A stretch of DNA of 64,000 nt from Welwitschia mirabilis. Its lineage: Eukaryota > Gnetophyta > Gnetopsida > Welwitschiales. This document shows positions 22,923-32,973 of this stretch, piece after piece. A program made the position numbers and the translations under genes. Position 1 is the stretch's first letter; every line of letters starts with the position of its first letter. The stretch spans positions 239,559,802-239,623,801 of the forward strand of contig JBOZIK010000001.1 of the NCBI GenBank assembly GCA_051453625.1. The letters run 5' to 3'. The notes under the pieces are model-generated. The model saw nothing but the letters and a program-made list of their open reading frames with translations, was not told where the DNA came from and did not search any database.

Positions 22923-23591
22923 TGCATCAAAGTGTTTCCTCTTTAACGCCTGTGCGAACTATGAAAGAGCATAAATAGAATATGATATCTTTGAGTGTGT
23001 GATTGTAAGATAAATTAAATAACCAATAAGATGATGGTATGTTGCTCCATCTGCATTCTCCCCCTTGGCCAAAGCCAACTTTTGGTCATGTTCCATAGGC
23101 ATCTCGACCAGTTTTACTCCAAACAAGTCTATCTCAGAAATGTTATCTAAAGCGTACTTCCTTTAACATAAAAATAGTCCACGAGGTGATATCACAACCT
23201 TAATACCCAAGAAGAATTTTAATGCACCTAAGTCCTTAATGTACAAGCACTTATTTAGATATGCTTTAAATGATGTACATGCCTTAGTATTATTTCCAGT
23301 GAGAATAATATCATCACTGTAAACAAGAAGCCCCATGAAAATACCATTTTTGTAAGATGTAAAAATAGAATAATCAGCCAATGATTGAATAAAGGTAGAT
23401 CGTCTGAGAGCTGATGTTAACTTGTTGAACCAATTTCTCAAAGCTTGTTAAAGTCCATATAGTGACTTCCGTAGGTGACAAAATCAGTTGGTACTATCCA
23501 TGAAGTCGGGATAACCTCATGTATACCTCTTCATCTAAGTCACTATGTAGAAATGCATTGTTAACATCCATTTGATGTAATTCGCAATCAC
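22923..23591 (-). pseudogene. E3 reverse transcriptase
   Basis: The open block 23,163-23,441 carries LADYSIFTSYKNG and LLVYSDDIILTGN, then LGALKFFLGIKV. The catalytic box reads YSDD where copia RTs usually have YVDD; both aspartates are kept. Upstream, 23,494-23,591 encodes CELHQMDVNNAFLHSDLDEE, which holds the first catalytic Asp. The frame between 23,441 and 23,494 is shifted. The rest of the RT is in the 914-N gap. Downstream, the minus strand at about 23,000-23,150 encodes the connection to RNase H with stops. Confidence 0.85.
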
Positions 23592-24505
23592 NNNNNNNNN
23601 NNNNNNNNNNNNNNNNNNNNNNNNNNNNNNNNNNNNNNNNNNNNNNNNNNNNNNNNNNNNNNNNNNNNNNNNNNNNNNNNNNNNNNNNNNNNNNNNNNNN
23701 NNNNNNNNNNNNNNNNNNNNNNNNNNNNNNNNNNNNNNNNNNNNNNNNNNNNNNNNNNNNNNNNNNNNNNNNNNNNNNNNNNNNNNNNNNNNNNNNNNNN
23801 NNNNNNNNNNNNNNNNNNNNNNNNNNNNNNNNNNNNNNNNNNNNNNNNNNNNNNNNNNNNNNNNNNNNNNNNNNNNNNNNNNNNNNNNNNNNNNNNNNNN
23901 NNNNNNNNNNNNNNNNNNNNNNNNNNNNNNNNNNNNNNNNNNNNNNNNNNNNNNNNNNNNNNNNNNNNNNNNNNNNNNNNNNNNNNNNNNNNNNNNNNNN
24001 NNNNNNNNNNNNNNNNNNNNNNNNNNNNNNNNNNNNNNNNNNNNNNNNNNNNNNNNNNNNNNNNNNNNNNNNNNNNNNNNNNNNNNNNNNNNNNNNNNNN
24101 NNNNNNNNNNNNNNNNNNNNNNNNNNNNNNNNNNNNNNNNNNNNNNNNNNNNNNNNNNNNNNNNNNNNNNNNNNNNNNNNNNNNNNNNNNNNNNNNNNNN
24201 NNNNNNNNNNNNNNNNNNNNNNNNNNNNNNNNNNNNNNNNNNNNNNNNNNNNNNNNNNNNNNNNNNNNNNNNNNNNNNNNNNNNNNNNNNNNNNNNNNNN
24301 NNNNNNNNNNNNNNNNNNNNNNNNNNNNNNNNNNNNNNNNNNNNNNNNNNNNNNNNNNNNNNNNNNNNNNNNNNNNNNNNNNNNNNNNNNNNNNNNNNNN
24401 NNNNNNNNNNNNNNNNNNNNNNNNNNNNNNNNNNNNNNNNNNNNNNNNNNNNNNNNNNNNNNNNNNNNNNNNNNNNNNNNNNNNNNNNNNNNNNNNNNNN
24501 NNNNN

Positions 24506-25387
24506 ACAATCAATAGGTTGCTTTCCCTTTAGGAGATCCTAATTGTCCAAGTCTAGTTTTCTTTTAAAGTGGCAATTTCCTTGGCCATGGCTTGTCGTCA
24601 TTCCTCATGTTGAACAGCTTTGGCATAAATTTCGTGGCTCAGATTGTGAAATAATAGATGCTAAAAAACATCGATGATTTTAAGAAAAATTATCAAACAT
24701 TATGTAATGAGCTAAGGAATATGGTGTACCTGAGGAATTACCATGTCACGATAGCTTCAAAGGGGAGGAATTGCTATCTTGAATCTCCATATACTATTGC
24801 AATTTAATCCCAAGAGAATGATTATCACTGCTCTCCACATCATGTATAGTAGCACAAAATGGTAATCAATGATGTTGTTTCACTGAGACACACACCTCTG
24901 GTTTTTTATAGCCATGTGTACTGTCCTGCTGAGCACAAGAAAATAAACTAATAGTAGAATATACAATGTAATCCTTAAGTTTAGGAGATCTCCAAGTTCT
25001 TCACTTCGGATGACTGGTTATACCGTCATTAACAATAACTTCACTAAACGGATTTGAATTTGAACTCCCGTCTAACATTTCATCACTTCGGATAATAACA
25101 TCATTAGATGTGTTTGGGTTTGAACTCCTCCTCAAGTTCAATGCCTCACCATTGTGAACTTCCCCTATGACTTCATCAAATCAGTCATTATGTCCCTCAA
25201 AAGTTTGTAAAGGTGCAAATAAATTATCAACATCCGCACAAGCATCGACCCTTTGTTTTTCCAAATTTTAAGTAAAAGAAAATATATTTTCATGAAAAGA
25301 AATATCTCACGAAGAAAAGAACATGTGAGAATCTAGATCAAATAATCTTCAACCCTTTTTATCATGAGGATAATCCATAAAAATAGA
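24506..25387 (-). pseudogene. E3 integrase C-terminus and integrase-RT linker
   Basis: The minus-strand frame contains YPHDKKG, then DLDSHMFF and a DISFHENIF segment, which is the copia integrase C-terminal block (family: GY...KGY...DP......SRDVxFHE). The poorly conserved linker follows. Many stops and indels are present. It shows no independent gene. Confidence 0.6.
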
Positions 25388-26274
25388 TCATCGACTTCTT
25401 AACCCAAATTTATCCTTTGGTTGGGGATTTTTATGAGCATAATACAAACATCCAAAAACCTTAATGTGATTGTAAGAAGATTTCACACTAAATAAAATTT
25501 CATAAGGATATTTCTTCCCAATTTTAGAACTAGGTGTATGGTTGATCAAGTAGATGGCACTTAAGATGCATTCACCCCAAAACTTAACAAGCAAGGAAGC
25601 TTAAAAACGAAGAGCCCTAGGAACTTCAAGAATGTATCTATGCTTGTGCTATACCCGCCCATTTTGTTGAGGTATCCTCATGCAACTTGTTTTGTGTAAA
25701 CTGCCATTTTCATTATAGTAAGACAACATGAATCCATTAAATTTCAAACCATTGTCAGTTCTAATTTTCTTCATAACTTTACTGTATTGAGTCTTAATAA
25801 GGTTGTAAAAGATAATTAATAACTTACTAGCTTCCCTTTTTTCTTTTATGAAATACACCCAAACCCCTCTACTATGATCATCAACTAAATTAAAGAAATA
25901 AAATGCACCACTTGATGACTTTTTCCGATATGGACCCCATAAATTACAATGAATCAAATCAAAGCAATTAACTACATTATTTTTACTAATTGGAAAAGGA
26001 AATAAAGTTTGCTTGGCTTTATAGCATGCATTATAAACAAGTTTATTCTTAAAATCCAAATAACTACCAACTTCAGAAATAAATGAAAGACTATGACTTG
26101 ACTGATGTCCCAAGCGCTTATGCTAGAGTGTGTGTGAGTTCTCTTGCTCTACCTTCATACTTGAATTCATCTTAATCGGTGCATAGCAATAGACCCCTCT
26201 TCGAAGCTTACCGCTTTAATCAACGTCCTTGAGGTGTGGTCTTGTATCACACAAAACTCATAAATAAATGTTAT
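25388..26274 (-). pseudogene. E3 GAG-pre-integrase and integrase core
   Basis: The open blocks 25,649-26,113 and 25,388-25,594 form one integrase. The zinc-finger part reads ...KLVYNACYKAKQ, where the family has a second Cys at the Tyr. In the core, DLIHCNLWGPY places Asn at the first catalytic Asp (codon 25,943-25,945), IRTDNG keeps the second Asp, and PQQNGRV is followed by a stop where the catalytic Glu is expected. Downstream LINHTPSSKI, PYEILF and FGCLYYAHKN are typical. Two of the three catalytic acids are lost, so it is inactive. Confidence 0.9.
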
Positions 26275-26566
26275 TTACCAATTCAACTCTGAAACCAATT
26301 GATTAATTGAGATTAAATTGCAAGTTAAGAGTGGGACATAAAGTACATCAGATAGCCTCATCTCTGAATTAAATTTTACACGACCAACCAACTTCACCAT
26401 GGTCTTTAAATCATTAGGTAAATAAACCTCTACAGGACTTGTCTCTTTAAGATCATAAAGTATTTTTTTCTTACCAGTCCTATGGTTCGAGGCTCCACTA
26501 TCAAGAATCCAATTAGAGGTCTCGAAAATCTTACTGGAAAGATTGTCGGATTCTTCACCGATTTGA
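26275..26566 (-). pseudogene. E3 protease and pre-integrase segment
   Basis: The minus strand reads NWILDSGASNHRTG (active-site DSGA, about 26,482-26,511), then VYLPNDLKTMVKLVGRV and DVLYVPLLTCNLISINQL, the copia protease followed by the pre-integrase start. This part is open and retains the active-site Asp, Ser and Gly. The N-terminal flank is repeated across the 100-N gap at 26,667-26,771 with a single base difference. Confidence 0.85.
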
Positions 26567-26666
26567 NNNNNNNNNNNNNNNNNNNNNNNNNNNNNNNNNN
26601 NNNNNNNNNNNNNNNNNNNNNNNNNNNNNNNNNNNNNNNNNNNNNNNNNNNNNNNNNNNNNNNNNN

Positions 26667-26880
26667 ATTTTTTTCTTACCAGTCCTATGGTTCGAGGCTC
26701 CACTATCAAGAATCCACTTAGAGGTCTCGAAAATCTTACTGGAAAGATTGTCGGATTCTTCACCGATTTGATCAAGCAGGCGCAAAAGCTTCTAAACCTG
26801 ATCCTGGGAAAGTCCTGAAATGGATGATCCACCACTCGCATTTGTGGAAGATTCAGCCATTGTGGCATTGGCTTGACCAT
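26667..26880 (-). pseudogene. E3 gag-protease junction (duplicate start of protease)
   Basis: Positions 26,667-26,771 repeat 26,462-26,566 almost exactly, including the DSGA codons, so the true sequence probably has only one copy and the 100-N gap is artificial. Further upstream the frame continues through DQIGEESDNL and a Ser-rich stretch into gag. Confidence 0.75.
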
Positions 26881-27295
26881 GTGTTGCTACCCCATAGTCT
26901 TGGCCTCCATCATTCCTCTCGTTCACTCTTCTACACTTGTATCATGTCGGATATCCATAAAGTTCGAAACACTCTATCGCCTCATGGCCTAATTTAGAGT
27001 AGTGAGTACAATGCTATTTCCCACTGCCTCCCCTTGGTTTTTGTCTAGTGAAAACACTGCTGTTGTCTCCTCGTGGATCAAAACTACTACTATTGCTTCG
27101 TTACGGCTTCCTCGCTGTGTGGATGACCATTTTCATGGCCTCTTCTTGCTCATCTTAGATAGCCATTCGGTGGCTCTCCTCACATGTAATCAATGCGTAT
27201 GCTTTGCTTACGGTGAGTAGAGGATCCATACTCAAGATTTGAGATTGAATTATGCTGAAAATTGAATCATCTAACCCCATGAGGAATTGGTAAAG
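26881..27295 (-). pseudogene. E3 gag C-terminal part with CCHC knuckle
   Basis: The minus strand encodes HCTHYSKLGHEAIEC, a retroviral-type zinc knuckle (C-x2-C-x4-H-x4-C) in which the second Cys is Tyr (codon 26,999-27,001, TGC or TGT to TAC). The following FELYGYPT runs into TGA where Trp is expected. Both changes are G-to-A. The 780-N gap lies upstream. Confidence 0.75.
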
Positions 27296-28075
27296 NNNNN
27301 NNNNNNNNNNNNNNNNNNNNNNNNNNNNNNNNNNNNNNNNNNNNNNNNNNNNNNNNNNNNNNNNNNNNNNNNNNNNNNNNNNNNNNNNNNNNNNNNNNNN
27401 NNNNNNNNNNNNNNNNNNNNNNNNNNNNNNNNNNNNNNNNNNNNNNNNNNNNNNNNNNNNNNNNNNNNNNNNNNNNNNNNNNNNNNNNNNNNNNNNNNNN
27501 NNNNNNNNNNNNNNNNNNNNNNNNNNNNNNNNNNNNNNNNNNNNNNNNNNNNNNNNNNNNNNNNNNNNNNNNNNNNNNNNNNNNNNNNNNNNNNNNNNNN
27601 NNNNNNNNNNNNNNNNNNNNNNNNNNNNNNNNNNNNNNNNNNNNNNNNNNNNNNNNNNNNNNNNNNNNNNNNNNNNNNNNNNNNNNNNNNNNNNNNNNNN
27701 NNNNNNNNNNNNNNNNNNNNNNNNNNNNNNNNNNNNNNNNNNNNNNNNNNNNNNNNNNNNNNNNNNNNNNNNNNNNNNNNNNNNNNNNNNNNNNNNNNNN
27801 NNNNNNNNNNNNNNNNNNNNNNNNNNNNNNNNNNNNNNNNNNNNNNNNNNNNNNNNNNNNNNNNNNNNNNNNNNNNNNNNNNNNNNNNNNNNNNNNNNNN
27901 NNNNNNNNNNNNNNNNNNNNNNNNNNNNNNNNNNNNNNNNNNNNNNNNNNNNNNNNNNNNNNNNNNNNNNNNNNNNNNNNNNNNNNNNNNNNNNNNNNNN
28001 NNNNNNNNNNNNNNNNNNNNNNNNNNNNNNNNNNNNNNNNNNNNNNNNNNNNNNNNNNNNNNNNNNNNNNNNNNN

Positions 28076-28551
28076 TCATCTCATATGGACTTGAGTTTTG
28101 TGAAATAGGTGGCAACCATTAAATCTTATTATGGTAGAGATGCAATCTTTCCTTTCAATTGGTGAATTTTAGTAGCATTCCTAACGGAAAAGCAGTCCTT
28201 AAGGTCATCCCAAACTACTTTAGCCGAATCGCCATACGTGAGACTTGGTTGAATGGATTTGTCAACCGAGTTGTTGATCCACGAGACCAACATGGCATTA
28301 CAGGCTTTCCAATTGATCACCTTTGATGTCCCGTCACTGAGTTTCACGGTACCATCAACGAATCCTTCTTTATTCTTAGCCCTTGAGGCGTTCATCATCG
28401 ATTTTCTCCATAGGTCGTAGTTGTCATTGTTTAACGTGACCGCTGTAATCGTAGCTCTTGGATTCTTTACTGGCACCAAGATAAAAGGGGATGACATATC
28501 CAATCCCTTCTTCATAGTACCGGTGGGGATCGCTGTGTTGTTGTCTGCCAT
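28076..28551 (-). pseudogene. E3 gag N-terminal domain
   Basis: A 140-codon open frame starts at ATG 28,551. It contains SSPFILVPVKNPRATITAV, then NNDNYDLWRKSMMNAS, then SWINNSVDKSIQ and VWDDLKDCFSV, the copia gag N-terminal (DUF4219/UBN2-like) arrangement. It ends at a stop after GKIASLP, where the family continues. The start is chosen because it lies about 210 bp after the primer site with no upstream ATG in frame. It functions as the capsid precursor in intact relatives. Confidence 0.85.
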
Positions 28552-28760
28552 TGATTACAAGAAGAACAGGGCTGCGAGTTGCTGTGAATTCACGTAATTC
28601 ACGATGCTGCTGCTGCTGGAAAACGACAACAAAGTATAGGATTGAGGAGAGAGATTAGCCGGAAGGGAAGATTACGCAAGCCAAAAGGAGTAGCAGTGCA
28701 CAGGTGGATTTAGATGGCGACGACGGCTTTTGGTAGAGCAGCGCTGGGTTTTAGAAACCT
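28552..28760 (-). other. E3 5' leader
   Basis: Untranslated leader between primer site and gag ATG, clearly richer in GC than the flanks, with a short ctgctgctg run at about 28,603-28,618. No other feature seen. Confidence 0.6.
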
Positions 28761-28773
28761 TGCTCTGATACCA
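28761..28773 (-). other. E3 primer-binding site (tRNA-iMet)
   Basis: Minus-strand TGGTATCAGAGCA, identical to the complement of the plant initiator tRNA-Met 3' end used by most copia elements. Confidence 0.9.
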
Positions 28774-28780
28774 TATTATT

Positions 28781-28910
28781 TGGAAGAAGATTTTGTGTTA
28801 TTTTCTTAATTCTACAAGATATATATACTGCTCATAACAATGTATCTTTGGTAACAAGCTAAACAGGCTCCATAAATCTCTCGAACAATATACTATTTTA
28901 CAAAATAACA
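28781..28910 (-). repeat. E3 5' LTR
   Basis: On the minus strand it starts TGTTATTTTG at 28,910 and ends near CTTCCA at 28,781, about 130 bp, seven bases before the primer site. It matches the visible part of the 3' LTR. The LTR is short for a copia element of this length. Confidence 0.75.
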
Positions 28911-29640
28911 ATCTCCATCTCCTACTGATTACCATTAAGCCTAGTTTGAGTGCTCTCAAGAGTTGCAAAATTATTTACAAAGTGGCAGATTACAAATAAC
29001 ATGCTTGGCAAAAAGATTTTTTCCTTTTCAGTGCTTAATATTTTTGATGCCACCTCNNNNNNNNNNNNNNNNNNNNNNNNNNNNNNNNNNNNNNNNNNNN
29101 NNNNNNNNNNNNNNNNNNNNNNNNNNNNTTATAAAAAAGCTGTTTAACATGAATTATTGATTGTTATCAAAATCTAATCCTCTACTTTATGGAAGCACTA
29201 GTGGCTACACACATGACTCTTTAAAGACCTTAATCTTGCAATTTTTCGTACTTGCTTGAGTTATCTTGAGAATCATTGGACAAATTTTCTTTTAATGTAA
29301 TTTTTGATTACATTAAAAACATATATCTAGAAGGTTTAAATAACATAATTTTTACTTTTTCTTGTGAGGCCCTAGTTGAACTATGATAATTTCATGCATT
29401 GGCTTAGTCAAATCAACGTGGACGCAAACTCTTTTTCTAAGACAAACATTAATAATACATTGATCATCATCCACATTAAAAGCTGATATAGTTTCAGCTA
29501 TACACCTTGCAAAAGGCAATAAATAGAGTAAACAACCTAAGAGCTCCATATAGATAGAAACTCAAACTTTGTTCTAGAAACCTTAAAATCAGTACTCCAT
29601 TAAAATAAAGACAAAAAGAGAATATTTAACACATCGTGAG
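28911..29640 (-). mobile_element. LINE family 1 copy A: 5' part with ORF1 remnant
   Basis: Positions 28,930-29,056 match copy C at about 55,720-55,870. After the 72-N gap (29,057-29,128) an ORF1 remnant follows at 29,352-29,549. This is the 5' end of the LINE that continues leftward through the E3, E1 and other insertions to 346. The outer limit is not defined; GC-richer low-copy DNA begins at about 29,700. Confidence 0.6.
29352..29549 (-). pseudogene. LINE ORF1, DUF4283-like fragment
   Basis: A 65-codon open block contains LPFARCIAETISAFN followed by KRVCVHVDLTKPMHEIIIV. Plant LINE ORF1 proteins with DUF4283 carry a similar LPxxxW...IG...D followed by RVCVEVDLxKPL. The position is 5' of the endonuclease on the same strand, as expected. 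The proposed role in intact elements is RNA binding. It is truncated on both sides. Confidence 0.55.
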
Positions 29641-30156
29641 CGATTCTTAAATGAAAGAAACAAAATAAACCATTACACAAATTATGCAGTTTTGAAAAAT
29701 TCAAATGCAAAGTTTCTTGAGTGATGCAATACAGCCAATAAGGTATCTTTTTACGTATTCTCTTTGAAAAACATTTTTATAAGATTCCTCAAAAAACTCC
29801 TCACATGAAGCTATACTAGTTTTGAGACGAGGCTCTTCCATCGCCTTCCCAGCATTAACATTAACTCGTATTGCTTTTGAAAAGACTAAGGTTAAGCCAA
29901 AACTAAGCACTGAATGTAATTTAAATATTAATTCCCATAGTACCTTAAGCAATGATTCAACATGCCAGTGCAACGTATTCAAAACGAGTGGAAAGTGCCA
30001 GTGGCTATCGTCAAAACATTTGGACTGCTAACCCTCTGCCTGCTCAAATCGTCGAAAGACTAATGGGGAGGAGCTTGGGATGGAATCCTTCCTATTCTCA
30101 GTAGCCCATATACTTGATGCATGACGCAAAAACATACCGTTAGATCTGCCTCTGTG

Positions 30157-30193
30157 GAGCCTGCGCCTGCGCCTGCGCCTGAGCCTGCGCCTT
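30157..30193. repeat. Hexanucleotide repeat (GCCTGC)n
   Basis: About six imperfect units of gcctgc, with one gagcct variant. On the minus strand it reads Gly-Ala-Gly-Ser-like in an open frame, which explains that frame's low-complexity stretch. Confidence 0.85.
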
Positions 30194-30671
30194 CGAGATC
30201 CAGAAACCAGTAAACAGAAAGTGCCAGACGATGCGCGGCCTCCCTTGCTCCTGTTAATTCTTCACACGTATCCATGCAGCTTATGTAACAACTAAATGAC
30301 ATGGTCAGGAAGGTCGTCGTCCTAGTTAATGTTGTCCCGCCCTTCACAGTTCAAGCGCAAGACCCTCTGGAGTAAAACGTCCAGGACGCTTCCACTTCCT
30401 TCTCTCTTTAGCGCGCCTACTCTCCTCTGTAGAGAAACACCCCCCTTTTTTACACCGACATTTCCAACCTAATGCCAGGAATACCTCGACGCTTTGATAA
30501 ACTTTACCCAGCCTTTAGCAGGACCTTTACCCAGACTGCTACTTGCTGCATTTTAGGAAGATTTTGGTATGGTCTTGTTCTTTGTTTTTTGATGTGAGCT
30601 CTCCTTATGTGGCTGAGTTCTCCAGGGGGTCATTTTTATAGTCTGTTAATGTGGGATTAGGCGCTTAAGCA

Positions 30672-30689
30672 TTTCACCTTACGGTGAAA
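30672..30689. other. Short perfect inverted repeat
   Basis: tttcacc and ggtgaaa surround a four-base ttac loop. It may form a small hairpin. No adjacent terminator or gene end is evident, so the function is unknown. Confidence 0.5.
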
Positions 30690-31102
30690 ATCGTGTAACT
30701 ATGCTTTGAATTAATCAAGCCTTTAATTCTCTGGATATTTTAAAGAGTAACCAAAGAACATTATAGTGGTTAATGTTTGGGCGTAGGCTTTAGGTGACAC
30801 TGGGCTAGAGATTGCCAACTTTAATGCTCTTCTTGCCGTGGACGGGAACTGTGAGCCCGAGAAGGGGCGGGGACGGTGTCCACTGAAGAACGTTCTCTAT
30901 ATGTTCTGTAAGAAAGCAAAACACAGTTTCAAAATAAAAAGAACGAAGAATACTGAAATCGAGATCAATTACAAGGTCAGTCTTTAAGTCCTTTAATCAA
31001 TGGAATGGAATCCTGTTTTCACGGAAAGTAGCAGTATTCAAATTCAATATTCGCAGGGACACGGATAACAGTCGCAGTGGCAATTACAGAATTAGCACGC
31101 CT

Positions 31103-31543
31103 TTAAGTGCCGCGGGCAAGCATCTGCTGATAATTTCTGAAAGAAAGTTGCCTTTCGAGCCTAATGTTGTCGTAGAACCTGCAAATGAAGACATCTGCAA
31201 CTTCGTCAATCACGCTTTCGAGATCATTCTCATCTGCACTTGTCAATTCCCTTGTTTCCTCTATTCTCTCCATCGCCCTCTCCTCCTCTTCCGCGCCTTC
31301 CTCCCGTCCCTGCTCCTTCAACTCCGACCTGCAACTGGCAAGACGAGGATTGCTCTTTTTCCAAATGATCCAACTGACGCTTACATGTGCCTTGGATTTC
31401 AGAATCCACCTTACGGCGCCTGCAGCATTCTTGAAAAACTTGATGTCTCTATCGCGGAAACCTATCCACTTCTTCATTTTCCTTTGCGAAGAGTAAAGCA
31501 CACTGCTGCAGATTGATGAAACGCTCCAAAAGAAAAGACACAA
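31103..31543 (-). CDS. Small DUF761-domain protein (146 aa)
   Basis: A complete open frame starts at ATG 31,543 and stops at 31,103 and is the only intact-looking cellular gene here. The last 40 residues (about 107-146) form a DUF761 domain: IDEVADVFICRFYDNIRLER, then QLSFRNYQQMLARGT at the very C-terminus. The family ends in the same way, with an aromatic-rich FIxxFxxQLRLQRQxS helix followed by Y-x-x-M-L-x-R. An acidic, Glu-rich stretch (residues 78-97) precedes it. The N-terminus (1-20) is hydrophobic, then basic (RKMKKW). Met23 is an alternative start, but Met1 sits about 54 bp below a TATA box. GC content and codon use differ strongly from the flanking repeats. DUF761 proteins are plant-specific; their biochemical role is poorly known, so no function is assigned. 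A single exon is assumed. Confidence 0.85.
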   Translation of the reverse strand: MCLFFWSVSSICSSVLYSSQRKMKKWIGFRDRDIKFFKNAAGAVRWILKSKAHVSVSWIIWKKSNPRLASCRSELKEQGREEGAEEEERAMERIEETRELTSADENDLESVIDEVADVFICRFYDNIRLERQLSFRNYQQMLARGT

Positions 31544-31596
31544 GAAAGAGAGACACGATGCTCGCTTGAGTCCTTTCAGTCCGACAGCTCTCTCGA

Positions 31597-31603
31597 ATTT
31601 ATA
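31597..31603 (-). promoter_or_regulatory. TATA box of the DUF761 gene
   Basis: The minus-strand sequence TATAAAT lies about 54 bp upstream of the ATG at 31,543. Transcription would start roughly 25-30 bp below it, leaving a 5' UTR of about 25 nt. This supports the chosen start codon. Confidence 0.6.
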
Positions 31604-32640
31604 GAAGTTACAGCTTCCCTGGCCATAAAGAAATAAAAGAAAATGAATGTTTTTAGGTTGGGTGACAGGAGGAGGATGCTGAATGGGTTACAGACTGTTT
31701 GGATGAGCAAAGGCCGCTTCTTTGCCATATCCACAAGCGAAAGAAATAACGTGACAACTTTTTGATTTTGTTTAATCGGCAGATGAAGATTTGAGAATGC
31801 TTTGGTTTGATATGATACTTCCCCACATTTGTTGTAAAGATTGGGTGCATGTCCGACTCAGTAAAGCTTCGCGTTTGTTTGCTCTGAAAATGGCGCTTCT
31901 CAGACTGTAAAGTGGGTCATCTTGGGTATGTTTTCTGTGATCCTTTTTAATATGATATCATTACAACGGAAAAATGGAAGCACATTCTCCAGGGCATGAA
32001 ACGCATGCTTTAGTTGAAACTCAACCAGATTTCTCTGGAAATATAATAAGAATCGTTAAGACTGCAAACGTCCTCTGTCACAAATCCAGCGGTTTCTGTG
32101 CCCTAGTTAAAATTTTATTTATTGATATATGCTCAGAAATTTTATTGTCGTGAAACTAATTAAATTTTAATATTGTGAATTTATTAAATATATGTGAAGA
32201 TTACAATGCAAAAATGTTATCGAACATAATATAATCAATCTCAAATATTATAATACAAAAATTCTAACTCTCAACGATTGCCAATTTAGTATTGTGTTTG
32301 TGCTATCAAGGTCTTGTGGGATAAGGAGCCTTTAGTCTTGCTTTGAATCACTATCAACACATTACTTATTCATGCATTATAAATGCCTCTTATTTTTGGG
32401 AATGACACATTTCCATATGCTTTGAAGGTAGCTTTTATAACCACATTTCATGGGCTTATCATATTTCTTATACAAGTATCAAAATGTTAATGAAAATTAA
32501 AAAGGAAAGAGAAAAACCTATCTCAAATAAAAAAAGACTTAATAGAATACCAAACTTGGTCGACTTCCATTAAAAATAATAAGAATTTGATAAACTAAAA
32601 AGAGAACATTAAGAGGGAATAATGAGTTAGATGATGTATA
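31604..32640. other. Upstream region of DUF761 gene, then AT-rich DNA
   Basis: 31,604 to about 32,100 is the GC-richer upstream flank, presumably promoter. A 65-codon minus-strand frame at 31,653-31,850 has no recognisable content. From about 32,110 composition falls back to that of the repeat flanks. Nothing further is recognised. Confidence 0.4.
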
Positions 32641-32760
32641 AGGTGGTTAGCACATAGCAAAGTTGGTTCAAACTATGTGTACAAGTTAGGAGCTTTTATG
32701 TCTTTCGTTTCAATTCTATGGTGTGTGGTTTAGCAAGTGGTTCCTACACATATATTCTAG
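32641..32760 (+). repeat. Possible SINE-like repeat, copy 1
   Basis: The stretch contains aaggtggttagcacatag, ggttcaaact and gttaggagcttttatgtctt, then gtttcaattct. It has A-box- and B-box-like words and is similar to 35,165-35,345. No A-tail or target-site duplication was identified. Confidence 0.3.
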
Positions 32761-32970
32761 GCACACTCAAATGCAAGCTTCAATGTATTCAATGTGAATC
32801 ACAAGCAAGGCTTCGACATTTAATGGCTAGGTTAGGTCAATAAGTGCTAACCATCATTTTCACTGAGCCATGTAAACTAGTAATCTTACTAAATGTAGTG
32901 CAATTTTCCATGAATTAACTTCTTAAAAAAAGGAAAAGAAAAGGAAAGGGTGAGGGGCGGGGCGAGAGGG

Positions 32971-32973
<3 letters not shown>

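Larger units (their letters stand above)
22286..28910 (-). mobile_element. Ty1/copia LTR retrotransposon E3 (decayed)
   Basis: The minus-strand order is complete: 5' LTR (28,781-28,910), primer site (28,761-28,773), gag, protease, integrase, RT, RNase H, polypurine tract (22,379-22,388) and 3' LTR (22,377 leftward into the gap). It is inserted in LINE copy A: the sequence right of 28,910 matches LINE copy C at about 55,720, and the sequence left of the gap at 21,367 matches about 55,660. Internal gaps lie at 22,838-22,922, 23,592-24,505, 26,567-26,666 and 27,296-28,075. It is better preserved than E1, with long open blocks, but is dead through stops and lost catalytic residues. Confidence 0.9.
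29641..31102. other. Low-copy GC-richer DNA, no assignable gene
   Basis: Base composition rises sharply compared with the flanking repeats. Minus-strand frames at 29,701-29,982 (93 codons) and 30,060-30,347 (95 codons) are open but show no motif I recognise; the second covers a hexanucleotide repeat. A perfect 7-bp inverted repeat lies at 30,672-30,689. The part next to 31,103 is presumably the 3' UTR of the DUF761 gene; no clear poly-A signal was found. Confidence 0.5.

Noticed and set aside
29701-30347. Minus-strand frames of 93 and 95 codons near the DUF761 gene
   Set aside because: No recognisable domain; one spans a hexanucleotide repeat, and neither has an adjacent promoter or stop-start layout that supports a gene.
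31148-31516. Plus-strand frames of 122 and 103 codons opposite the DUF761 gene
   Set aside because: Shadows of the minus-strand DUF761 frame in a GC-richer region; the sense frame has a clear family motif.
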